Positions 36,452-43,692 of a DNA stretch of 64,000 nt are shown here, in pieces. The position numbers and the translations under genes were made by a program. The DNA is from MED-G17 sp963991985 (GTDB lineage: Bacteria > Bacteroidota > Bacteroidia > NS11-12g > UBA9320), in NCBI GenBank assembly GCA_963991985.1, contig CAXDRX010000002.1, forward strand, positions 62,001 through 126,000, written 5' to 3'. Numbering within the stretch: position 1 is the stretch's first letter; each line of letters begins with the position of its first letter. Below the pieces are notes generated by a model that ran no database searches, had not been told where the DNA came from, and saw nothing but the letters and a program-made list of their open reading frames with translations.

Positions 36452-38473
36452 TTATCTTCCAAACTCCATCATTGCTATTTCCACTGCGGTACTCCATTTT
36501 GTGTTGCCAATGGCTGTTTTATTTTTAATCTCAAGAGCGGTTGTATTAATGGAGACTTCACCACTTAAACCTAATTTCTTTTGAACAGAACTGATTTCTA
36601 AGATTCCTTTCACAAGTACCATATCGCCTTGATGTCTTTGGAGGGTTCTTTCCAGCTCGTTGTCAAAAGAGCTTTTGTCCATTAGGCTAGGATTGTCTCT
36701 TCTCTGTTTGGCAAGTTGAAGTGCAACTTTTAGTTTATCTACGGAAATTTCTTGTCCATCTTTGCCCAAATCGTGCATAAGTTGGTCGGGCAGGTCCCCG
36801 GTTCCCACAATTGACTCAATGGTAACGGTTCCGGGCATATTCCTCAGAACGGTTTCGACCATTTGTCTTTTTCTAAAGGTTTTTCCCATCTTTTCTCGAG
36901 TTCTTTGCCAGAAGGTCAGGTGTTTAACTTCATCAAATAGCTTAGCTACTAGATTACGATGCATTTCACCGAGTTGGCTGATATTTTCCAAATTAAAATC
37001 TGGAACGTCCGAACCAGTTCCAGCATTGTATATTGTCAAAAATGACTCCAATTGGGTTTTTGCCTTATTTAAAATTGCCAATTCGCTATTTTCTGCTTCG
37101 CTTCTATCTGCAGGGCTTTTTGTTGTCAAGGTTTGATAGCGTTCTTTATTCCTTGACCAGAAATCTCCTTTTCGGATTAAATTTCTCAACGGTTTGCCAG
37201 AACCCATTTCCAGCCCAATAATATGGTCTATTTGATTGTCCGTTAATTCTACCTCAACTACAGAATCTACCCCTAGCCGTTCGAGTCTGTAGTTTCTAAA
37301 ACCTTTATAGTGTTCTATCCCAAAATGAACAATGGTTTGAGCAGCACTAATTATTTTATCTGCGGCATCAAAAGCAGGACCTCCGCCGGCAAAGCTTCCG
37401 ATGCAAGCAGTTAGATGTCTAAGAAAATCAAAGATGCCTTCACCTAATTTTATTTTGGCTCTTCTTCCTGCTTCGGCGACAATCTTTTTTTCTTCCTCTT
37501 CCAGAACAGACTCACCGTGTGTTTGGAATTTGGTAACTGCGCCTATGGCGTTGATAGATTTAAAGACAGCAATCGCAGATTTAAATGCATCAATACCTGC
37601 CCCTACACCCGGCCAAAATTCACCTCGATCGATGCCTTGTGCTTTTTCTCCCAGTTCAATAAAAGCGGTAATAGATTTTCCAAAACTCGCGAGGGAATTT
37701 ACACCATCAGCTATTTTCCCGGATTGGTATGCTTCTCGAGCTTCAAGTATGGCATCTTTGGCTGCAAATAAACCATCAAACAAACCGCCTGTTTCGAAGC
37801 GTGCGCCTTCGGCAGCTGCTATTGCTCCTGAGGCTTCTGCTGCTTTTATCCCACCCTGAATGGCATCATTACCCGTATTCGATATTTCCGAAGTTGTTTC
37901 GATTGTATCCCCTTCAAGTTGGCTTACAAGTTGGGTGGTTTTAACAATCTCTTTGTTTTCTGTGGTGGTAGAATCACTTGGCGAATTCAACGCGTCATTT
38001 CCAAGCTTAGTGGCTTCTTTTTCTAAACTGCTGTCGTCATTTATTTGCTCTCCATTTACAGAATTGTTGGGTTTGACTCTTCCCTCTTTTTGTTGAACTA
38101 CATGACCCAACTCATGGGGAAGGTGTTTGCTTTGACCAGGAGCCAAGTGAATATTGTTCCCTTTTGCAAATGCATGCGCATTCAATTGGGAAGGTTCAGG
38201 GGAATTGTAATGAACTTTTACATCGCTTAGGTCAATACCTGTGTTTGATTCCATGCCACTTTTTAAAGTGTTTGGCAAACCTGTCCTATTTTTTGCAGCT
38301 TCCTTTAGTCCACTCAATTGGGCGGATTGGTTGGATTTGTCTGCAAATCTTTGAATTAAGGACAGTTCACTATCACTTAGTGTCCTTGTTTTGTTTTCCT
38401 CCACAAAATCATTTTCCTCCTGATGCTTAGGATGGCTTGTTTTGCTTTCTCTATTTAGTAGAGTGGAATTCAT
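36452..38473 (-). CDS. DUF4157 (eCIS core domain) cargo protein
   Basis: A 673-residue protein. Residues about 66-135 are the DUF4157 domain: NTLKSGMESNTGIDLSDVKV, HAFAKGNNIHLAPG and the zinc-peptidase-like motif HELGHVVQQ with H120, E121 and H124. This domain marks cargo of extracellular contractile injection systems. It is preceded by QRFADKSNQSAQLSGLKE (41-58), shared with the second cargo. The rest holds an Ala/Gly-rich region (about 190-260), further helical stretches (FLRHLTACIGSFAGGGPAFDAADK) and a long helical C-terminus without known toxin motif. It is first in the cargo operon and divergent from a MarR gene. Confidence 0.85.
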   Translation of the reverse strand: MNSTLLNRESKTSHPKHQEENDFVEENKTRTLSDSELSLIQRFADKSNQSAQLSGLKEAAKNRTGLPNTLKSGMESNTGIDLSDVKVHYNSPEPSQLNAHAFAKGNNIHLAPGQSKHLPHELGHVVQQKEGRVKPNNSVNGEQINDDSSLEKEATKLGNDALNSPSDSTTTENKEIVKTTQLVSQLEGDTIETTSEISNTGNDAIQGGIKAAEASGAIAAAEGARFETGGLFDGLFAAKDAILEAREAYQSGKIADGVNSLASFGKSITAFIELGEKAQGIDRGEFWPGVGAGIDAFKSAIAVFKSINAIGAVTKFQTHGESVLEEEEKKIVAEAGRRAKIKLGEGIFDFLRHLTACIGSFAGGGPAFDAADKIISAAQTIVHFGIEHYKGFRNYRLERLGVDSVVEVELTDNQIDHIIGLEMGSGKPLRNLIRKGDFWSRNKERYQTLTTKSPADRSEAENSELAILNKAKTQLESFLTIYNAGTGSDVPDFNLENISQLGEMHRNLVAKLFDEVKHLTFWQRTREKMGKTFRKRQMVETVLRNMPGTVTIESIVGTGDLPDQLMHDLGKDGQEISVDKLKVALQLAKQRRDNPSLMDKSSFDNELERTLQRHQGDMVLVKGILEISSVQKKLGLSGEVSINTTALEIKNKTAIGNTKWSTAVEIAMMEFGR

Positions 38474-38600
38474 TAACTTGGAATAATATTAACCCGGATT
38501 GAAACGAATGTAGCACAAATTATTCTGATTTGGTTTTTTTAGGAGATAAATTCATTTAGAGTTCAATCCTTATAAATCAGAAAATCACTTAACAATTTAT

Positions 38601-38608
38601 TAACTTTG
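38601..38608 (+). promoter_or_regulatory. minus-7 element for the MarR gene
   Basis: TAACTTTG is an exact TAnnTTTG match ending four bases before the GTG start at 38613, so transcription would start at the start codon itself (leaderless). No TTTG is found 17-23 bases upstream. The rest of the 139-base gap to the divergent cargo gene is AT-rich with no other strong signal that I can see. Confidence 0.4.
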
Positions 38609-38612
38609 CCTT

Positions 38613-39065
38613 GTGGCAAAATTGAAAAAAGAGTTGGGTGTTTTGGGCTTTCGAAATGAATGGGAGAAAGTGCAAATCAATTTATTGTACACAGGTCAGT
38701 GGACTAAGAATAAGGTGGCCCAGTTTTTCAAGATGTTCGATCTTACCCACCAACAGTTTAATATTTTACGCATATTGGAAAATTTTGACAAAAGACAAAT
38801 GAGCATGTCAGAGATCAAAGAAAGATTGTTTGAGCATGACTCCGATATGCCTCGATTGCTTGGGCGAATGGTTCAGAAAGGTTTGGTGAAGAAAGTACCA
38901 AGTAAGTTGGATAAGAGGAAAACGATGGTAAGCTTAACGCAAGAAGGGAAAGAGATTTACGACCAAGCGAAAGGCCAACTCAATAAAATGGACCAGATTT
39001 TTTATAATCTAAGCAAAAAAGAACTTAAAAAGCTCAATAAGCTATTGGATAAAATTAGGGTTTAA
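38613..39065 (+). CDS. MarR-family transcriptional regulator
   Basis: A 150-residue winged-helix protein with GTG start. The layout is typical of MarR: helix 1 with RNEWEKVQINLLYTGQW, the recognition region LTHQQFNILRILENF through MSMSEIKERL and DMPRLLGRMVQKGLV, then the wing KKVPSKLDKRKTMVSLTQEG (about 100-119, with the conserved D-K-R in its tip), and a C-terminal dimer helix. Such proteins bind palindromic operators as dimers and often control divergent genes. The divergent neighbour here is the DUF4157 cargo operon, which makes that operon the first candidate target. The inducer is unknown. A role unrelated to the injection system remains possible. Confidence 0.88.
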   Translation: MAKLKKELGVLGFRNEWEKVQINLLYTGQWTKNKVAQFFKMFDLTHQQFNILRILENFDKRQMSMSEIKERLFEHDSDMPRLLGRMVQKGLVKKVPSKLDKRKTMVSLTQEGKEIYDQAKGQLNKMDQIFYNLSKKELKKLNKLLDKIRV

Positions 39066-39077
39066 GGTTTTTTCCAC

Positions 39078-39685
39078 TTATTTTAATTTTGGCCCAAAAT
39101 ATTTTTCTATTTCCTCTGCTGACATATAGTGCATATCATCTGCAGATGCAGATCGTAAGGTAAACCAGTAAAAAGAGCTATCTATTCCAATTTGTTGGTA
39201 ATAGTCAAGGAAAAACTGGTGTTCCTTATGATTTTTAGGCAATTCAATAGGAACAATCGATTTGCCTCCCCACCAGGCGTGAACGCCAATTTTTGCATGG
39301 CTATCAATATGCAATGTTTTTCCTGCCAAGAAAAGATCAGTTCCGCCCGATTCTACTGTCGAATTTTTTGTCAAAAGAGTACTTACCTTTTTATTGTGCA
39401 AAAGCAAACCGGCTTTTAAATTCCAATAATCATTTACAGAACCGGGCACATTTTCAAAAACAACGATAGTTATCTTTTCTTTTCTATTAAGTGCGATGTT
39501 TAGTTTTTGTAAAGTAATTTACCGGAAAGGCCATTGATGAACAAACTATCTTCTTTTTGGTGAACAGTTGGGAATTGATGCTTACCTATGTTGGCATGAT
39601 AAAGCTCCGTGCAGTTGTTGAGTAGTAAGGGGATTATATAAATTAAAAAAAAGACGTTTGTTTTTTTGCCTTGGTTCTCATTCAT
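39078..39685 (-). pseudogene. exported ClpP-fold (COG3904-like) protein, frameshifted
   Basis: Two reading frames make one protein. The upstream part (start ATG at 39685) has an N-terminal hydrophobic lipoprotein-like segment ending LLLNNC and then the first strand, LFINGLSGKLLYK, before a stop. The downstream part is open from just after that point, although its first GTG is at 39449: it continues LNIALNRKEKITIVVFENV, then ESGGTDLFLAGKTLHI and AKIGVHAWWGG, the central part of the ClpP/crotonase-like fold of COG3904-type proteins. Adding one A to the run at 39504-39508 (T on the plus strand) joins the frames perfectly. It is either a recent inactivation, a sequencing error or a slip site. Confidence 0.7.
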
Positions 39686-39733
39686 CACAATAGGGATTTA
39701 GCCCTAAAGTTATAAAATTTAAAGAAAGGTATT

Positions 39734-40492
39734 TTAGTCAAACACTACTTCGAGATCGAAAAATCTTGGATTATTGCTAACTTCAAACAAATTCCCTTCG
39801 ATTTCAATGCCATGGGCGTCGGATGATATTTTGGCATTTTCGTTGCTTACATTTTTTATTTTGAAAGGGAAATAATATCTAGACTTCACGCGAATCATAT
39901 TGGCCATTGGATTTTGTTTGGTCATCGTTGTATCCTTGTTTTTTCTTGCCTCGCTCAATCCTTCTTCACTGATTTTGTAGACAAACTTTTTGCGATTGAA
40001 AGTGATGTCATAAAATTTGGTAAGATCTGGAATACTGTTTGTACTTTCTGCCTTTGTACTGGCCGATTGACTGCCCATTATGTCGAGTTTTTGAAAATCC
40101 AATTTTTTTAATTTTTCACCAAATAATTTAAGAGATTTGATATTGTCGAATTGGTAGTTGATTCTCAGTAAATATTTTTTTGATGCAGTATCTACAAGCA
40201 TATCGATACTAAAATCTTGTAATGATTTCAATTTGTTTTGTTCTTCGACCCCAAGTTGTTCGAAACTATCTTTGTGTGATTCAAGCAGTTTTGCAAAAAC
40301 AATGGAGGTATCGATCTGTTTGTTGGTTTCTCCATTGCGCGAACCAAGGCCCATTTTCATCATTTCTGACAGGTCAAAAGACAGACGATAGGTTCCACTT
40401 CCATTTGGCTTAAATTGTGTTTCTTGAACAATTTCACAACCGGCAATGAGTAAGAATGCAAATATCAAGGAGATAAATTTTGAATTAACCAT
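39734..40492 (-). CDS. lipoprotein of unknown function
   Basis: A 252-residue protein with an excellent lipoprotein signal: hydrophobic residues 6-18 followed by LIAGC. The mature part starts with QETQFKPNGSGTYRLSFDLSEMM, a strand-turn-strand pattern seen in Bacteroidota lipoproteins that share a bacterial pleckstrin-like or LolA-like curved sheet, and closes with a strand-rich region. I cannot name a family. It has its own well-formed promoter immediately upstream, so it is a separate transcription unit. Confidence 0.7.
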   Translation of the reverse strand: MVNSKFISLIFAFLLIAGCEIVQETQFKPNGSGTYRLSFDLSEMMKMGLGSRNGETNKQIDTSIVFAKLLESHKDSFEQLGVEEQNKLKSLQDFSIDMLVDTASKKYLLRINYQFDNIKSLKLFGEKLKKLDFQKLDIMGSQSASTKAESTNSIPDLTKFYDITFNRKKFVYKISEEGLSEARKNKDTTMTKQNPMANMIRVKSRYYFPFKIKNVSNENAKISSDAHGIEIEGNLFEVSNNPRFFDLEVVFD

Positions 40493-40520
40493 TTTTTTTT
40501 ACTTGTTGTCAGACCTTAAA

Positions 40521-40551
40521 CAAATTTATTTCTATAGGGCTCAAAAGCAAA
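40521..40551 (-). promoter_or_regulatory. Bacteroidota-type promoter for the lipoprotein gene
   Basis: On the minus strand TTTG (40551-40548) and TAAATTTG (40528-40521) are separated by exactly 19 bases, the optimum of the TTTG-N19-TAnnTTTG promoter used by the Bacteroidota primary sigma factor. Transcription would start near 40516, about 24 bases before the ATG at 40492. It is the best promoter match that I find in the window. Confidence 0.8.
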
Positions 40552-40586
40552 AAAGAGCGATACAATTCAGCAATCGATTCGTTGGT

Positions 40587-41270
40587 TTATCCTTCGTTGT
40601 TGAGGGCGGATCTTAAAAAATTGCGAACGGGAAAACTTACTTCATATAAAGCTATGATTCGTTCTAGCAAATTGTTTTCGAAAATTTCATCAATGCTTAG
40701 AAATGTTCTGTAATAAAAGCTTTTGTTGTACATGAGGGGTTCTTTTTCCGCAACATTCTTTAATTCTTTTGGCAAACGTTTCATTTTTCCCCCTAGAATG
40801 CCTTCCTGGTAGTATTTTTCAAACATAGGATTTTGAATTGCGTTTTGAAAAGCATCCAAGTGACTTGCAATGTAAGCTCGAATTTTTGCCAATTGTGATG
40901 TGCTACAGGCGTAAATCCCGCCATAGAGTACCACTTGCTCTGGATTTATTTCGTAATACAATCCAGGGTTGGTGTGGTCTTTTTTCCCTTCAGGTGCCAC
41001 TACTGCTGACATGTGCAACTTGTAGGGGGTTTTGTCTTTGCTAAATCTAATGTCCCGATTGATCCGAAAAATTTGTTTTGTAGCAACCAAGTCTTTTGGG
41101 ATTTTAGGGTCTATTTTTTTGATGGCTTCAGTTAAATCTGTATGGAATTTTTGAAAAGGTTTTTTGACACTTTCCTCATATCTTTTTCTATTTTGGTCAA
41201 ACCATCCCTTGTGGTTATTGGGGGCCAAATCTTTAAAAAATGAAATATAATCTGGACCGAAATAATGCAT
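40587..41270 (-). CDS. DUF2461 family protein (TIGR02453)
   Basis: About 227 residues from the ATG at 41270 (a TTG one codon earlier is possible). The family pattern is clear: FGPDYISFFKDLAPNNHKGWFDQNRKRYE at the start, then KQIFRINRDIRFSKDKTPYK (conserved R-D-x-R-F-S-x-D-K-x-P-Y-K) and GLYYEINPEQVVLYGGIYA. The biochemical function of DUF2461 is not established. It follows the aminopeptidase gene with four bases between stop and ATG, so is probably co-transcribed with it. Confidence 0.9.
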   Translation of the reverse strand: MHYFGPDYISFFKDLAPNNHKGWFDQNRKRYEESVKKPFQKFHTDLTEAIKKIDPKIPKDLVATKQIFRINRDIRFSKDKTPYKLHMSAVVAPEGKKDHTNPGLYYEINPEQVVLYGGIYACSTSQLAKIRAYIASHLDAFQNAIQNPMFEKYYQEGILGGKMKRLPKELKNVAEKEPLMYNKSFYYRTFLSIDEIFENNLLERIIALYEVSFPVRNFLRSALNNEG

Positions 41271-41274
41271 CAAT

Positions 41275-43671
41275 TTATTTAAAACTTCGAAGTAGCCTTA
41301 GTTCTTCGAAATCAAAAGAGGCCAAAATAATTTGTTGTTGGATCTGTTTTCTATAGTTTTCTTGTTGGAAAAAATATTGCAGGCAACTTTTTGCTGGGGA
41401 TGCCAATCGACGGTTGGTTGAAACGGTTGCGTCTAACAAATGATTGATCAATTGGGTATTGATAAAACCATTTCTCTTGAGGATTTCTAGGGCAGAAATT
41501 CGGGTTTGAAATTCGTAGAGGTTTCCTGCAAAAGGTACGATTTCCTCCCATCGTTTTTGAAGCTCAAGTTTTTTAAGATGCACTGCTTGTGCGGGTCCCC
41601 TTAAATGGTCAACAGCTTGGATAAATGATTCAATTTCATTGGGATAGGCTGCGGCCAATTTATCTAAAGCTATTGTGATATTTCGGTAGGATTTATGAGT
41701 AAGTGCTTCGATAAAAAAAGACTTATTTCTTTCATTGATGATGGCCGATGATAGAAAGGCTCTTTGTACTTGAACAGATGCATTGTTCAACCAGTTCAAT
41801 AGCTCATTTTGAATGGATTGGTCTTGAGACAATTGTCTCACAATTTCGGAGCTTATCCCATGATAATTTTCTTTTCTCAACGAGGAGAAAAGGAGTGCTC
41901 TTTTTTCATCAATGGGGGTGTTTCGTAGGGCTAGTAATGCGTCATAACGGTCGATCATGTTTGTTGCATTTTTGAATTGTAAAGCCAATTCTTCGAATTT
42001 TTTTTCAAAAGTGACTTGTTTTAGAATTTCAGAGTTGACATCAAAGAGAACAAAGCTTATTTCTTTTTCTTCCTTATTGTCAAAGAAAACGTCGTGGTGT
42101 TGATTTTTTATCCAAATATTTTTGGTTTGGTGGCTACCATCCTTAAAATTAACTTGAATGTCAATGGGCATTTTGAAAAGCCCAACGTTGTCATCTAATT
42201 TTTGAATCTGATCCACAGAGACCCAAATTTTCGTTCCATAGTTTTCATATTTCACTTTGTAATGAGGTTCTCCACCATGCCAAATCCATTGGTTAAAAAA
42301 CCAATCTAAGTTGAGCCCTAAAACGTCTTGAAAAGCTTGGTAAAAGTCGTTTGTTTCTACATTGGAAAATCGATGCTCTGTAAGATACCATTGAATTACT
42401 CTTTTAAAGTCTTCGTTGCCAACCAAATGTCTGAGCATTTGGATGACATGAGAACCTTTAGGATACCAACGGGCAGTCCCTGCATTGGTATGACGAATGG
42501 GATAGTGATCATTTTTGGAAGCATTGAGCGCACTTTTTTGTTCGCTTCTTTGTTCCCATTTCAGTTCATCTTCTCCATACAAAGAAGCTTTGAAAAGTTT
42601 TGCATAATAGGTTGCCCAGCTTTCATGTAACCAGTTGTCGGCAGAAGTTCGGGCAGTGATATAATCTCCAAACCACTGGTGAGTTAGTTCGTGCGCATTG
42701 ACACCAATATAGTTTCGGTCGTTAAATGCTCTCTCATCCACCCAAAAAAAATCTCCAAAAATGGTCGCAGTGGTGTTCTCCATGGCTCCATAGATAAAGT
42801 CTTGAACCATAATTTGACTGTACCCATCCCCCTCCCAAGGGTATGGGACACCTGTTTCATTTTCCAAAAACTCTATCATTTTTTCGGTATGCATCGAGCT
42901 CCATTTTAATCTTTCTGGATGTTGGGGGTAATACCAAAATTGAACGGGTACGCCAGATTTTGTTTTGCTTTTTTTTATGTTAAAATCTCCAATACCCAAC
43001 ATAAGAAGATAGCCTGCGTGGGGATGTTCCATACGATAATGCCATCGGGTTTTGTCTTTCGTTTTTTTTGTAGAAATAAGTTTTCCATTCGACAAAACTT
43101 TGTACTGATTTGAAAAATGAACAATTGTCTCTGTGGTAAACTTATCGTTCATATTGTCATACATTGGAATCCAATAACGGTTGTCTATGCCCTGGCCTTG
43201 GGTCCAGATTTGTTTCCTTGTTTGGTTGATGGGATCTGTTATTTCTGGGCTGTTCCAACCAATAAAATAAATTCCCTTTCTTGGTTTGGCTTCGTAGGTG
43301 AATTCAATGTCATGTTTTTCTCCCCATTGTAATGGTTTTTTGAAGTAAACACCTATTCCATTTTCTAATATTTTAAAGGGTAATGCCTCACCATCCATAG
43401 AGGCTTTAAGAATTTTGATTTTTGGACCATCAAAAAATAAAGTATCAACTTTGTTTCGGATGACATGAAATTGGTGGTTGACGACACCTAATACCTGATT
43501 TTTTTTGGGTTCAAATTGAACTTCCAGCTTCATATGTTGAATGTCTACCGCATGCTCTCGGGGTCGGGCACCTTCATCAGTAAAGTAGTGAATAAACGAT
43601 TGACCGAAGAGGCCAGAAAATTTTACAATCAAAAATATGGCAAGGAAGTTTTTTGCTTTTGTTGGCATCAT
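41275..43671 (-). CDS. M1-family zinc metallopeptidase (aminopeptidase N-like)
   Basis: A 798-residue exported peptidase. The signal peptide covers residues about 5-23 (NFLAIFLIVKFSGLFGQ). The catalytic domain has the exopeptidase motif GAMEN (in YGAMENTTATIFG, about residue 300), the zinc motif HELTH at about 326-330, the downstream Glu ligand in WLHESWATYYA, and a Tyr in the later segment. The last 250 residues look like HEAT-type helical repeats. M1 enzymes remove N-terminal residues from peptides; export suggests extracytoplasmic peptide use. The gene lies after infB with 21 bases between them, and DUF2461 follows closely. Confidence 0.92.
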   Translation of the reverse strand: MMPTKAKNFLAIFLIVKFSGLFGQSFIHYFTDEGARPREHAVDIQHMKLEVQFEPKKNQVLGVVNHQFHVIRNKVDTLFFDGPKIKILKASMDGEALPFKILENGIGVYFKKPLQWGEKHDIEFTYEAKPRKGIYFIGWNSPEITDPINQTRKQIWTQGQGIDNRYWIPMYDNMNDKFTTETIVHFSNQYKVLSNGKLISTKKTKDKTRWHYRMEHPHAGYLLMLGIGDFNIKKSKTKSGVPVQFWYYPQHPERLKWSSMHTEKMIEFLENETGVPYPWEGDGYSQIMVQDFIYGAMENTTATIFGDFFWVDERAFNDRNYIGVNAHELTHQWFGDYITARTSADNWLHESWATYYAKLFKASLYGEDELKWEQRSEQKSALNASKNDHYPIRHTNAGTARWYPKGSHVIQMLRHLVGNEDFKRVIQWYLTEHRFSNVETNDFYQAFQDVLGLNLDWFFNQWIWHGGEPHYKVKYENYGTKIWVSVDQIQKLDDNVGLFKMPIDIQVNFKDGSHQTKNIWIKNQHHDVFFDNKEEKEISFVLFDVNSEILKQVTFEKKFEELALQFKNATNMIDRYDALLALRNTPIDEKRALLFSSLRKENYHGISSEIVRQLSQDQSIQNELLNWLNNASVQVQRAFLSSAIINERNKSFFIEALTHKSYRNITIALDKLAAAYPNEIESFIQAVDHLRGPAQAVHLKKLELQKRWEEIVPFAGNLYEFQTRISALEILKRNGFINTQLINHLLDATVSTNRRLASPAKSCLQYFFQQENYRKQIQQQIILASFDFEELRLLRSFK

Positions 43672-43692
43672 TTTAGTGGGGGATTGATAGAA

